Numbered from the stretch's first letter, positions 10,525 to 20,414 are shown. The stretch: 64,000 nt of DNA from Verrucomicrobiota bacterium (GCA_025353105.1 JANXRG010000088.1:44506-108505), one strand, 5' to 3'. The notes: a model not told the origin generated them from the sequence alone. Numbers and translations are program-made.

Positions 10525-11130
10525 ATGAAGAAACTCGCTGTTTTCGCCCTCGCCGCCGCCTGCCTCGCCGCGGCTCCATTTGCCCGGGCTGAAGTCGCCG
10601 TCGGCCAGCCAGCTCCCGATTTCACGCTCACCGACACGAACGGCAGGAAGCACTCGCTGTCGTCGTTCAAGGGCAAGTACGTCGTGCTCGAATGGAACAA
10701 TGCCGATTGCCCGTTTGTCGTGAAGCATTACGCCTCGAACAACATGCAAACCCTGCAGAAGACCTACACGGGCAAAGGCGTGATTTGGCTCACGATTAAT
10801 TCCGGCGCGCCCGGCAAGGATGGCGTCTATCCCGCCGCTGAATTGAACAAGATGACCCAGGCGAAGGGCGCGGCCCCGACTGCGTACCTGCTGGACGGCG
10901 ACGGCAAGGTCGGCAAGGCCTACGGCGCGAAGAACACGCCGCAGATGTTTGTGATCACGCCGGAAGGCAAGATCGCGTACATGGGCGCCATCGATTCGAT
11001 TCGCAGCGCCAACAAGGACGACGTGCCGAAGGCGACGAATTACGTCAAGGCCGCGCTCGACGCCACGATGGAAGGCAAGCCCGTGGCCACGCCAGTCTCC
11101 CAGCCATACGGTTGCAGCGTCAAGTATTAG
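10525..11130 (+). CDS. secreted redoxin/thioredoxin-family protein
   Basis: Signal peptide, AVGQPAPDFTLTDTNGRKHSLSSFKGKYVVLEWNNADCPFVVKHY. Confidence 0.85.
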   Translation: MKKLAVFALAAACLAAAPFARAEVAVGQPAPDFTLTDTNGRKHSLSSFKGKYVVLEWNNADCPFVVKHYASNNMQTLQKTYTGKGVIWLTINSGAPGKDGVYPAAELNKMTQAKGAAPTAYLLDGDGKVGKAYGAKNTPQMFVITPEGKIAYMGAIDSIRSANKDDVPKATNYVKAALDATMEGKPVATPVSQPYGCSVKY

Positions 11131-11154
11131 CCTGCTGACCAACAGTTTAGGAAA

Positions 11155-11184
11155 GCCGCGATCCACTGGGGTCGCCGCTTTTTT
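11155..11184 (+). terminator. Rho-independent terminator after redoxin gene
   Basis: gcgatcc-actg-gggtcgc hairpin (one G:U) followed by cgctttttt. Confidence 0.65.
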
Positions 11185-11283
11185 GGTGGAACGTGACCTC
11201 CGGGCGCGTGGGCGAAAACTAATGCCGCCCGCCCCCGTGGGCGGCCAAGCCAAAGGCAACGCGCTCGGAGATCGCGTTCCACC
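11185..11283 (+). ncRNA. Candidate structured RNA of unknown class (strand inferred; the palindrome folds on either strand)
   Basis: Nested complementarity: GGTGGAACG (11185-11193)/CGTTCCACC (11275-11283), CTCCGGGCGCG (11198-11208)/CGCGCTCGGAG (11260-11270), GCCGCCC (11224-11230)/GGGCGGC (11239-11245). Confidence 0.5.
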
Positions 11284-11456
11284 TGCGCTCGGCCAGGCTG
11301 CCGCCATCCGTTTGCGGTAAGCCCGTCGATGCCCCTCCCCAAATTCGTGCGCAAAGCGATTTGCATTTGGGCCGGACGTTTGTAGTTTCCCGACCCCTTT
11401 TCCGCCTCCCGGCGGCTGAGGGGAATCAAAAGCGAGCTTATTACCCGCCCGTTGGT

Positions 11457-11506
11457 CCCTGGGCTGTGCCTTCCGAGGTGCGGCCGACTCGTCAGGGGAA
11501 ACCCGG
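11457..11506 (+). promoter_or_regulatory. Structured 5' leader of rpoA
   Basis: Nested stems CCCTG/CAGGG, GGCTG/CGGCC, CCT-TCCG-AGG, then GGG-AAA-CCC, within 70 nt of the rpoA start. Confidence 0.35.
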
Positions 11507-11524
11507 TGCCCTACACAAAATACC

Positions 11525-12535
11525 ATGCCCATCCGCCTCGGACGCTTCGAAATGCCCAAATCCCTCCACAAGGAGGAATCGGCTGACAAGCTCAACTTCG
11601 CCATTTTCACCGCCGAACCCTTTGAATCGGGTTACGGCCACACGATCGGTAACTCCCTTCGCCGCGTGCTCCTTTCCTCGTTGGAAGGCGCCGCCATCAT
11701 CAGCGTGCGCATCACCGGCGCCGCCCACGAATTTCAGACCCTGCCCGGCGTCGTCGAGGATTGCACGGACATCATCCTCAACCTAAAAAAAATCCGCTTC
11801 CTCGCGTATGATCACGACATCCGCACGCTCACGCTCTCGGTGAATCGTGAAGGCATCGTGACGGCCGCCGACATTCAGGAAGTTGCGGGATGCGAAGTCC
11901 TCAACAAGGACCAGCACATCTGCACTGTCGACAAGAAGCACAAGCTCGAGATGGAGATGGAAGTCCGCGTCGGCCGCGGGTTCGCCACCGGCGACGAAAA
12001 CAAGCGCCCGGATCAGGTGATTGGGGTCATCGCCATCGACTCGATCTTCTCGCCGGTCACGAAGGTGAAGTACTCGGTCGAGAACACTCGCGTCGGCCAG
12101 CGCACGGATTACGACAAGCTCATCATGGAGATCACCACGGACGGCCGCGTGACGCCGGAATCGGCCCTCCAGCAGGCGAGCGCGATTCTGCGCAAGCATC
12201 TGGATCCGTTCGTCAACTACGACGACAACCTGATCGAGATCGATCAATCCACGCAGGAAGCCAGCCAGGAGAACGTGAAGCTCAAGAAGCTCCTGAACAT
12301 GAGCGTTAATGAGATCGAACTTTCCGTCCGCGCCGCAAACTGCCTGAACAACGCGAACATCACCACGGTTGGCCAGCTCGCCATGAAGACCGAGGCCGAG
12401 ATGCTCAAGTACCGCAACTTCGGCAAGAAGTCCCTCAACGAAATCAAGGAGAAGCTGCAGGGCCTCGGCCTGACGCTCGGCATGAAGTTTGAGCCCGGTC
12501 TGATCGAACCCGCCCCCGCCCTCGTCGAGGCTTAA
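11525..12535 (+). CDS. rpoA: DNA-directed RNA polymerase subunit alpha
   Basis: FTAEPFESGYGHTIGNSLRRVLLSSLEGAAI; alpha-CTD LSVRAANCLNNANITTVGQLAMKTEAEMLKYRNFGKKSLNEI. Confidence 0.97.
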   Translation: MPIRLGRFEMPKSLHKEESADKLNFAIFTAEPFESGYGHTIGNSLRRVLLSSLEGAAIISVRITGAAHEFQTLPGVVEDCTDIILNLKKIRFLAYDHDIRTLTLSVNREGIVTAADIQEVAGCEVLNKDQHICTVDKKHKLEMEMEVRVGRGFATGDENKRPDQVIGVIAIDSIFSPVTKVKYSVENTRVGQRTDYDKLIMEITTDGRVTPESALQQASAILRKHLDPFVNYDDNLIEIDQSTQEASQENVKLKKLLNMSVNEIELSVRAANCLNNANITTVGQLAMKTEAEMLKYRNFGKKSLNEIKEKLQGLGLTLGMKFEPGLIEPAPALVEA

Positions 12536-12567
12536 TCACTCATCATTCGTTCTGATATTTCCCCGTC

Positions 12568-13044
12568 ATGAGACACGGTAAAAAAGTTAAAAAACTCGGC
12601 CGCAAGGCCGAACACCGCGACGCGATGCTCGCCAACCTGGTGTGTGACCTCATCCGTCACGGCCGGATCCGCACGACCGTCGCGAAAGCAAAGGCGGTCC
12701 GCCCGTTCGCCGAAAAGATGATCACGCTCGGTAAGCGCGGCACGCTGCACACGCGACGCGTCGCCATTTCCAAACTGCAACAGGTCGACATGGTCAAACG
12801 CCTGTTCGATGTGGTCGCTCCGCTGAACGCCGCGCGGGTTGGCGGATACTGCCGCATCGTCAAGCTTGGGCCGCGCCACAGCGACGCGGCGCCGATGGCG
12901 TTCATCGAATGGGTCGACAAGCCCGCGATCGAGAATTCGGACGTCATCATCGATCCGGATACCGTAAAGGCCGAGCAAAAGGCCGCCAAGGCTGCCGCGA
13001 AGAAGACCAAGGCCGAGAAGCCGGACGACGACAAGAAGTCCTGA
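12568..13044 (+). CDS. rplQ: 50S ribosomal protein L17
   Basis: MRHGKKVKKLGRKAEHRDAMLANLVCDLIRHGRIRTTVAKAKAVRPFAEKMITLGK. Confidence 0.97.
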   Translation: MRHGKKVKKLGRKAEHRDAMLANLVCDLIRHGRIRTTVAKAKAVRPFAEKMITLGKRGTLHTRRVAISKLQQVDMVKRLFDVVAPLNAARVGGYCRIVKLGPRHSDAAPMAFIEWVDKPAIENSDVIIDPDTVKAEQKAAKAAAKKTKAEKPDDDKKS

Positions 13045-13080
13045 TTTAAAGGAATCTCAAACGCAAGTGCGAGTTCGTGG

Positions 13081-13108
13081 GGGGCCAGCCGCAGGGCTGG
13101 CCCCTTTC
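13081..13108 (+). terminator. Terminator between rplQ and the convergent malonyl-CoA decarboxylase gene
   Basis: Perfect 10-bp stem ggggccagcc-gcag-ggctggcccc followed by a short T run. Confidence 0.65.
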
Positions 13109-13235
13109 GCGTCCAGGGGTATTTCGAGAAGAGATGACGTCTCGCGCATCCTTGTAGTCGGCCTCGCTGAGGCCGGGGTGGGCGGGACGCCTGCGGAAAC
13201 TCGAAGCTCGAAATTCGAGTTTCCCGCCCCGCGGA

Positions 13236-14633
13236 TCACATCCCGGCCGCGCGCTGGATCACCGACGTCGCCGCAATCCTGCCCTCGTAGGTGAAGCTCT
13301 CGACGTTCTTCTCGATGTCGTCGGGCAGATAACGGTAGTTCACCATCATGCCGTACGACTCGGCAAAACCCTTCGCCGAGCGATCGGCCAGCCAGTTCAA
13401 TCGCTCGACCCGCGAGCCATTGCCAAGATGAAATCGCGCCACCGGATCCGCCGGAGCGGTGTCCTTCTTCACGCGCAGCAAATAGAACGCGGCCAGCTTG
13501 GTCATCGGTTCGCGCAACGCCTCGGCCAGCACCGCGTCCTCGCTCCAGGCCGCGTCCCGCAATACGCGCAGCAAAGTCGGCCGGCCCGCGCGTCCGCCGG
13601 TCGCCGCGGCCAGCTTCTTGAAGTCGTCGACCTTGAGTGGATGATCGAGCTTCCCGCTGAGACATTCGTCAAGCCACATCCGGAATCGCGGCATCGGCGA
13701 CAGCGTGGAAAACACCTTCAACCGCGGCAGGTCGCGCTGCAGGTCCTCGATGACACGCTTCAACAGAAAATTTCCCAGCGAGACTCCGCGCAATCCCACT
13801 TGCGCACTCGAGATCGAATAGAAGATTGCGGTATCCGCCTTCTCCGTGCAGTGGACCGGGGCGTGCTCATCGAGAAGCGACTCGATGTTCGACGAGAGCT
13901 GCGAGGTCAGCGCAATCTCGACAAAGATGAGCGGCTCCAACGGCATCCGGGGGTGAAAGAACGCGTAGCACCGCCGATCCGAGTCGAGCCGGTTCTTAAG
14001 ATCACCCCACGATTGGATCGCATGCACGGCCTCGTACTCGATTAATTTTTCCAGCAGTGCCGCCGGCGAATTCCACGTGATGCGTTCGAGCGTGAGAAAG
14101 CCCACGTCGAACCAACTCGTGAGCTGCGCCTTTAGGTCCTGATCGAGTACGGCAAGATCCGCATGATCTTTCTGGAAGCGCAGGAGATCCGCGCGCAGGT
14201 CCATCAGGAACTTCAATCCGTCCGGCAGCGCGTTAAACTGCGTCAGAATGCGCGACCGGGGCGAAATCACCGCCTCGCGGAGATCCATTTCGAATTTCCA
14301 TTCGTTCGGCGTGCCGATCGACTCCGCATATGCCGCGTGCGCGTGAGCCGTCGCCTTCGGGTTAGGTCCGAACTCCTTTGCCAGCAAATCCAAAAACTCG
14401 AGCTTTCCGTTCGCTTCGAGCCCCCGGTAGGCCTCGCCCAATCCTGCGGCGCGCGTGCGCGCGGTAACCTGTCCGCCGGCTTCTCGTGCGCAATCCCCCA
14501 ACTGCTCGCGGACCTGCCGAAGTTGTCGACTCAGCTTCGGCTTCGCGGTCGTCGCCGGGGGCGGCTCCGACGACTTCGGCCGCCAAAGCGTCGCCATGCG
14601 ATCCAGCCCGCGAGAGAAAAGGTTTCGGTCCAT
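13236..14633 (-). CDS. malonyl-CoA decarboxylase
   Basis: MLYCD-like signatures (SWFDVGFLTLERITWNSPAALLEKLIEYEAVH, FFHPRMPLEPLIFVEIALT, FYSISSAQVGLRGVSLGNFLLKRV, FSTLSPMPRFRMWL). Confidence 0.88.
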   Translation of the reverse strand: MDRNLFSRGLDRMATLWRPKSSEPPPATTAKPKLSRQLRQVREQLGDCAREAGGQVTARTRAAGLGEAYRGLEANGKLEFLDLLAKEFGPNPKATAHAHAAYAESIGTPNEWKFEMDLREAVISPRSRILTQFNALPDGLKFLMDLRADLLRFQKDHADLAVLDQDLKAQLTSWFDVGFLTLERITWNSPAALLEKLIEYEAVHAIQSWGDLKNRLDSDRRCYAFFHPRMPLEPLIFVEIALTSQLSSNIESLLDEHAPVHCTEKADTAIFYSISSAQVGLRGVSLGNFLLKRVIEDLQRDLPRLKVFSTLSPMPRFRMWLDECLSGKLDHPLKVDDFKKLAAATGGRAGRPTLLRVLRDAAWSEDAVLAEALREPMTKLAAFYLLRVKKDTAPADPVARFHLGNGSRVERLNWLADRSAKGFAESYGMMVNYRYLPDDIEKNVESFTYEGRIAATSVIQRAAGM

Positions 14634-14839
14634 GAAGCTCATCCGGCCGGCCGCGCACTTCCGGAGCGACCGCCCCTTGAGCCGCAATCAATCATCGTCC
14701 GCCGAAAATGCGAATTATTCGAAGGGTATGTGAGCGTGAGCGGGGTTGTTTGGATTGTCCCTCAGCCGGTCGCAATATGTACGGACGCGCATCACGCGCG
14801 ATCGGATTCGGTCCCGCGCCCCGCGCGAGGACTCCAGTT

Positions 14840-15901
14840 TTAGCCCGCGAGAATTCCGATGAGCTGTTCGTAACGACGATGCGCCGCTAATCCGGAAATC
14901 CATCGGCGGGGAATGGCCGACTCGCCGAGGGCCGCACCGAGGATCGCACCAAGGACGGCCCCGCGATGACAGTTGTCACCGCCCAGATTCGTGTTGGCGA
15001 TCAAGCCGCCCGCGAAATCGTGTTGGTATTTGGCCGCAAGGAAAAGCGTCGCCGGCAGCGCGTCATCCAGATAGCACGCCGGACTCATCCGCGGACCAAT
15101 CACCGCCTCGTCCGCCTCCTCCAGCCAGTTCAGGATCGGATGACGGCGCAGCCATGACTGGCTCATCGCGCCGGCCAGGGCGGTGCGCGCGTCAAACGTC
15201 CCTTCCAGCAACGCCAGCAGCAGCTTCGCGTACGCGTCGGCGGAAACGGTCACCAAATCGCCGCGATGCGTGAGATGCAGATGCTGCCGGACCACCGCCA
15301 ACGCCTGGTCCGGCTCGTTCCGGTAGCGCACCACCAGCGGCGCCAGGCCCGCGAGTCCGCCGATGTGAATGTCCTCCGCCGCACATTCCCACGGATTCAG
15401 GCCGGTCGCATAGCGCGTGAAGAAATTGCGATGGCATTCCTCGACGTACGTGTCGCGATGGCGGCCGGCCTCAAGCATGAATCGAACGTATCGTTCCGCC
15501 GCATCGGACGGCGTGTAGCCACCGGTCGTCGCGAGCGAATCCATCAGCTCCGCCGCGAGCTGCAGATTCAGCGTGTTCTCACCGGCCGCGAGAAATTGGT
15601 GATAATGCACATCGCGCTGACCCCAGAACTTTGCCTGGTCGTGAAGAATGTCGCCGCGCTCGTTTCGCGCCTCGTACTTCGAACGCCATAAAATACTGCC
15701 CGGATGCGGGTTTCTGGGTTCGACGAAATCGAGCACGAGACCGTAATCGCGGCGCATGGCCGTGCGATCATAGTACCAGTGCACCGGCATCGCGAGCGCA
15801 TCGCCGATGAGCATTCCCCACAACGCACCGCGGGCGCGATCGCGATCCGTTCGCGCCGGCGCGAATGACTTTTTCGATGGGGTGGATTCAGCAAGCATCA
15901 T
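14840..15901 (-). CDS. ADP-ribosylglycohydrolase family protein
   Basis: RARGALWGMLIGDALAMPVHWYYD near start; NTNLGGDNCHRGAVLGAILGAALGE near C-terminus. Confidence 0.85.
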   Translation of the reverse strand: MMLAESTPSKKSFAPARTDRDRARGALWGMLIGDALAMPVHWYYDRTAMRRDYGLVLDFVEPRNPHPGSILWRSKYEARNERGDILHDQAKFWGQRDVHYHQFLAAGENTLNLQLAAELMDSLATTGGYTPSDAAERYVRFMLEAGRHRDTYVEECHRNFFTRYATGLNPWECAAEDIHIGGLAGLAPLVVRYRNEPDQALAVVRQHLHLTHRGDLVTVSADAYAKLLLALLEGTFDARTALAGAMSQSWLRRHPILNWLEEADEAVIGPRMSPACYLDDALPATLFLAAKYQHDFAGGLIANTNLGGDNCHRGAVLGAILGAALGESAIPRRWISGLAAHRRYEQLIGILAG

Positions 15902-15989
15902 CCAAACTATTCGGCTCGCAGGCCGCCGGCGGATGCCACTTTTCTCCGATCCTCCGATCCTCCGAACGCGCCGAACCGCGAAGCGCTTG

Positions 15990-17363
15990 TTAGGCCCGCT
16001 TGCTCTTGACCTCAAGCTTGCGATAGAGCGTCGCCATGCTGATCCCAAGCATGGATGCGGTCTTCTCGCGCGAGCCACCGTTGTAACGCATGGTCTGCTC
16101 GATGTACTTCCGCTCCTCGTTCGCGATGTAGTCCTCGAGCCTTTGGCCCACCGGCATTTCGATCACGTTGTCCTTGAAGCTCACCGGCGCGATTCGGCCC
16201 TGGACCTGCGGCGGAAGATCGCTCGGGCGAATGAGCATGTCGTCGCATAGGGCGCACGCGCGCTCGATCGCATTTTCCAGTTCGCGGACGTTACCGGGCC
16301 ACGCGTAGGCGCAAAGCAGATCGATCGACTCCGCCTCAATCTTCCGTGCTTCGAGACCGGTCTGGGCGGCGTTCTTCTGCAGGAAATGACTCACGAGCAG
16401 GGGAATATCCTCGGGACGTTCACGCAACGCCGGCATGTCGAGCGGGATGACCGCGAGACGGTAGTAAAGATCCTCGCGAAACTTTCCGTTGCGTGTCTTC
16501 TCGGCGAGCGGCTCGTTCGAGGCGGCCACCACGCGCACGTTTACCGGCACGCTCTTGGTGTCGCCGACGCGGCGCAGCGTCCGCTCCTGCAGCACGCGCA
16601 GCAGCTTGGTCTGCAGCGAGAGCGCCATCGAATTGATTTCATCCAGAAAAATTGTGCCCTGCTCGGCCTCCTCGAACAGCCCCATCTTGTCCTGGAACGC
16701 GCCGGTGAAGGATCCCTTCTTGTGGCCGAAGAGCTCGCTCTCGAGAAGATTCTCCGGCAACGCGCTGCAGTTCACCGCGACGAAGGGGTGATGCTGACGC
16801 TTGCTGTTGAAGTGGAGCGCGCGTGCGACCAGCTCCTTGCCCGTACCACTCTCGCCCTGCACGAGGATGGTGCTGTCCGTGTCGGCCACCTTGTTGATCA
16901 AGTGGTAAATATTCTGCATCGAACGGCTGCTGCCGACGATGTTCTCAAAGCGGTATTTGTTCTTGAGTTCCTTCTTGAGGATGACGTTTTCGCGCATCGC
17001 CGCCTGGAAATCCAACGCGCGCTGGACCGTGAGCTTCAGCTCGTCGATCTTAAATGGCTTCGTGACGTAGTCGTACGCCCCCATCTTCATCGCCTCCACC
17101 GCCTTTTCGACGGACGCGTAGGCCGTGATCAGGATGACGGCGGTCTGAGGGAGAAGCTCGCGACATTGCTGTAACACGTCGAAACCAGTCATCTTCTCCA
17201 TCTTGATGTCGGCGATCACGACATGGGGCGTGATGGCGGCGATGTTTTCCATCGCCCGCTCCGCCGAACTGAAGGGATACGCTTGGTGGCCGTTCTCCCG
17301 ACACAAGGTCGAGATGACCTCCACCATCGCAGGCTCGTCGTCGATGATAACAATCTTCGCCAT
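15990..17363 (-). CDS. sigma-54-dependent response regulator (NtrC family: REC, AAA+, Fis-type HTH)
   Basis: REC N-terminus; GESGTGKELVARALH, ESELFGHKKGSFTGA, ENAIERACAL; C-terminal GGSREKTASMLGISMATLYRKL. Confidence 0.95.
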   Translation of the reverse strand: MAKIVIIDDEPAMVEVISTLCRENGHQAYPFSSAERAMENIAAITPHVVIADIKMEKMTGFDVLQQCRELLPQTAVILITAYASVEKAVEAMKMGAYDYVTKPFKIDELKLTVQRALDFQAAMRENVILKKELKNKYRFENIVGSSRSMQNIYHLINKVADTDSTILVQGESGTGKELVARALHFNSKRQHHPFVAVNCSALPENLLESELFGHKKGSFTGAFQDKMGLFEEAEQGTIFLDEINSMALSLQTKLLRVLQERTLRRVGDTKSVPVNVRVVAASNEPLAEKTRNGKFREDLYYRLAVIPLDMPALRERPEDIPLLVSHFLQKNAAQTGLEARKIEAESIDLLCAYAWPGNVRELENAIERACALCDDMLIRPSDLPPQVQGRIAPVSFKDNVIEMPVGQRLEDYIANEERKYIEQTMRYNGGSREKTASMLGISMATLYRKLEVKSKRA

Positions 17364-17656
17364 AAGAGGGGATTCCTACCGATGAGAATATCTCACGATT
17401 GAGAGAAGAAAAGCAGAATTTACAAACGGTCGTTTCATTTGTGCAAAAGCGGGTCAGTCCCACGAATGAAAATCCGGCGTCGATTTGCGAAAGGACGCAA
17501 CTCGCGGGCTTCGATGCCGATGCGCTCTCTGACGCCCGTTTGACGCCACCGCCCCGGCGTCGCTTGGTGACCCGTCGTGATTGCGACTCATCCCGAAATT
17601 ACGGGGTCGAGCAGAATTGATAATTGGTTCAACCGTGGGTGTTAGGGAACAAATGA

Positions 17657-18892
17657 TCATTTGGCCGACATCCGGACGGACACCCCGGAAACGACCGCCC
17701 AATCGACGTTGCCCTGGTGGTCGATGATGCGCTCCGAAAGATTCGCACCGTCGCCGCCGCGAATGGCGATCAAATCGGCCTGGGCTCCCGCGCGCAGGAC
17801 ACCAAGCCGGCCCGCCAAGCCGAGCGCCCGCGCCCCATTCGTCGTCGCCATTTCGATGAATTCGCCCGGGGAGATTTCCGGGAAAATCTCCCGCGCCGCG
17901 CGCATCTCTTCGAACATATTCAGCGACTGATTGCTCGCGAGGCTGTCCGTGCCGAGACACACGTTGACCTCGAGCGCGCGCAATCGCGCCATGGGAAACG
18001 GTCGGTGAGAAAAATAGCGGTGACTGCGCGGGCAGTGCACGACCGAGATGTCGTGCAGAAATCCGTGCGGCTGCAGCAGCGGCTCGTCCTCCACCGGCAA
18101 TTCGTTGAGGTGGGCGATGATTGTCTCGGGGCCGATGGCCGCGGCCTCCGCGAGAATGCGCAGCGACGATCGACCATTCCCGCAATCGGCCATCGGCCGT
18201 CCGACCGAGCGCAGAAAATTGAAGAGCGGTCCGGCGCCGTCGGCGAACATCGTCTGCTCCTCGTGGGATTCGCCAATGTGCGTCGTCACGGGCAGGCCGT
18301 GCCGCCGGGCCATCGCCCGCGAGAGTCGAAAAAGCTCAATCGACGCCGTGTACGGAGCATGCGGGCTCAGCCCCACCCCGCCCCTCCACTCGGGCCGCTG
18401 CCCCAGAAAATTCATCGCCGTTGAAACGATATCTTCGGCCGGCGGCGTCTGCCGTAGATCGATCAACTCGAAGAACCACCAGGTCCGTAACGGCGGCCGC
18501 CGCATTTTCGGGAGCAAGCCCGGAAAGGACTCGATGTTGAGCACGGTGGTCGTCCCCGTGTTGATGCACTCGGTGCAGCCCTTCTCGATCGCGGCAAGAA
18601 AATCATCCTCGGTGAGATCGCGCTTCACGGCATTGATGCGTTGAATCCAAGCAGCAAAACTTTCCGGCCGGAGGAGCGCGCCCCGCAGGCCGGTGTAATC
18701 GAGATGACAATGCGCGTTAATCAAACCCGGCATCAAAATCACTTCGCCCAAATCCTCCGCCTCCCCCGCCCAGGCGGGCCGGATGCCGTCCCAAGTCCCG
18801 ACCGCCGCGATCGTGTCACCCGCCACCACCACCGCGCCATTCTCGATCGGCGGACCGACCATGGGCACGACGTGGCGGGCGCGGTAGATCAT
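17657..18892 (-). CDS. amidohydrolase family protein (SsnA/MtaD/chlorohydrolase-like)
   Basis: LMPGLINAHCHLDYTGLRG, GLSPHAPYTAS, THIGESHEEQ, VCLGTDSLASNQSLNMFEEM. Confidence 0.88.
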   Translation of the reverse strand: MIYRARHVVPMVGPPIENGAVVVAGDTIAAVGTWDGIRPAWAGEAEDLGEVILMPGLINAHCHLDYTGLRGALLRPESFAAWIQRINAVKRDLTEDDFLAAIEKGCTECINTGTTTVLNIESFPGLLPKMRRPPLRTWWFFELIDLRQTPPAEDIVSTAMNFLGQRPEWRGGVGLSPHAPYTASIELFRLSRAMARRHGLPVTTHIGESHEEQTMFADGAGPLFNFLRSVGRPMADCGNGRSSLRILAEAAAIGPETIIAHLNELPVEDEPLLQPHGFLHDISVVHCPRSHRYFSHRPFPMARLRALEVNVCLGTDSLASNQSLNMFEEMRAAREIFPEISPGEFIEMATTNGARALGLAGRLGVLRAGAQADLIAIRGGDGANLSERIIDHQGNVDWAVVSGVSVRMSAK

Positions 18893-18952
18893 GACGCGAT
18901 TGTCACTCGCCGCCGTGCGCCCGACAATCCCGCACTTTCGCGGACCACACGT

Positions 18953-19615
18953 TCACGGCTTCGACGCCATTTCACCTTTTACCTTGGGACGCGCCGCCGC
19001 GACGAGGATATTGCACATCTCCGAACAGAACAACGGAATGACCGCTTCACCCGCGCCAGTCTGATCGAATTCCGCGGAGAATTTCTCCGGCGGCAGCGAC
19101 GTCAACTCCGCGCCGTCGTTTTCCAGTTTCCACAGGATTGTGCGCAGACAGCCGCCGGCCGAGCCGCAGTTCGCCCCGGTCAGCTCGTCGGCCTGTTTCG
19201 TCGTGATCAATCCCGTGATGCGATACATCCCGGTCTGACGTGAAACGGTCTGACGCAGCGAGGTGATCCGGAGTCGCGACTCGCGCCATGCGATCCACTG
19301 GCCCAGCGCCGCGGGATAAAAATAATCGAGCGCGAGACACACGGCGGAGAGATCGGGCAACGCGAGCACCCAGTCGCGCCGCAACGTCGGCGCCGTTTTC
19401 AGCGGCCGGTACCCGCCCGCATCGTCCTTCGTGCCCAGCGCGCGGGCATCCTCGGCGCGCTCGAATCGCTCGAGATCCGTCCGCCCCGCGTCCTGGCGAT
19501 GGCGCAGTTCAAATCCGCCTCCGTCGCCTGACGCGATCAGAACTTGTCCGATCCGGCATCGTCCCTCCGCGAGCGCGAGGGCGAGCGCGTCCTCAAGTCG
19601 TCCCATGTTTCGCAT
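18953..19615 (-). CDS. DR2241-type iron-sulfur protein partner of CbiX
   Basis: Position directly downstream of and overlapping the CbiX-like gene; TGANCGSAGGCLRTILWKLENDG and C-terminal FCSEMCNILVAAAR cysteines. Confidence 0.6.
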   Translation of the reverse strand: MRNMGRLEDALALALAEGRCRIGQVLIASGDGGGFELRHRQDAGRTDLERFERAEDARALGTKDDAGGYRPLKTAPTLRRDWVLALPDLSAVCLALDYFYPAALGQWIAWRESRLRITSLRQTVSRQTGMYRITGLITTKQADELTGANCGSAGGCLRTILWKLENDGAELTSLPPEKFSAEFDQTGAGEAVIPLFCSEMCNILVAAARPKVKGEMASKP

Positions 19616-20414
19616 CAAACGCGGCCACCTGATCCAGAATAATTTCCGCAAACTGCGGCTCCGTGCCGATCGCGCTCGCGTAATAGAGTCGGCGACCGCG
19701 CAGCTCGCGCGGATTCTTCCGGAAAACATCGCGTTCGCTGGCCGCGGCAGTCGGCTCGCTCTCGAGGCCGAGCAAGACCGGAATGTCCTGATACGAGTGC
19801 AGTCCATCCGAAATGAAGAAAGGCACCACCACCACATTGGGTGCGGTGGTCAGCTCGTCCCATTTCGAAATGAGCGGCGGCTCCTCCATGTAGGTCGCCA
19901 GCACCTCGGCGAATTGCGTGCGTTCGCGCAGACGCTCTACCTGCTCCTTGGCGGCGACCGCGGAATTGTCATTCAGGCCGGTGCCGTGGCCGACGATAAG
20001 CAGGCTCGCCTCGCTCTCGCGCACGCCCGGCGCCACTTCGCGCGCGCGGCGGAGCAGCAGTTCGGTCATGCGCTCGTGACTGCCCGCCGGCTCGCAATAT
20101 TTCCAGACGGTACCGTCGGACCTCGTCGTGACAGGACCCGACAATTCCAATTCGCGCGGGATCACGGTCGTCGTGAAGTAGCCTTCGCTGATGAAGTTCG
20201 GCACGACGTACACCTCGCGTTTGTCGAAAAGATAATCCGCCTGGCGCAGGCTGGGCTCCTCTTTCCAGAATGCGCACGCCACCTCGCCAAAAACGCGGCG
20301 CGCGCGAATCACGTCTGCGTGCAGATGGCTCGGCGGACTCGAGTCTGGGTTCTGCGTTGAGCCATGGCCGACGATGAGGAGCGCGGAGCCCGGCTTGGAA
20401 AAAACGGAAAGCAT
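19593..20414 (-). CDS. CbiX-like sirohydrochlorin chelatase family protein
   Basis: ALLIVGHGSTQNPDSS and a second SLLIVGHGTGLNDNSAVAAKEQVERLRE chelatase repeat; VVVPFFISDGLHSYQDIP. Confidence 0.8.
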   Translation of the reverse strand: MLSVFSKPGSALLIVGHGSTQNPDSSPPSHLHADVIRARRVFGEVACAFWKEEPSLRQADYLFDKREVYVVPNFISEGYFTTTVIPRELELSGPVTTRSDGTVWKYCEPAGSHERMTELLLRRAREVAPGVRESEASLLIVGHGTGLNDNSAVAAKEQVERLRERTQFAEVLATYMEEPPLISKWDELTTAPNVVVVPFFISDGLHSYQDIPVLLGLESEPTAAASERDVFRKNPRELRGRRLYYASAIGTEPQFAEIILDQVAAFDAKHGTT

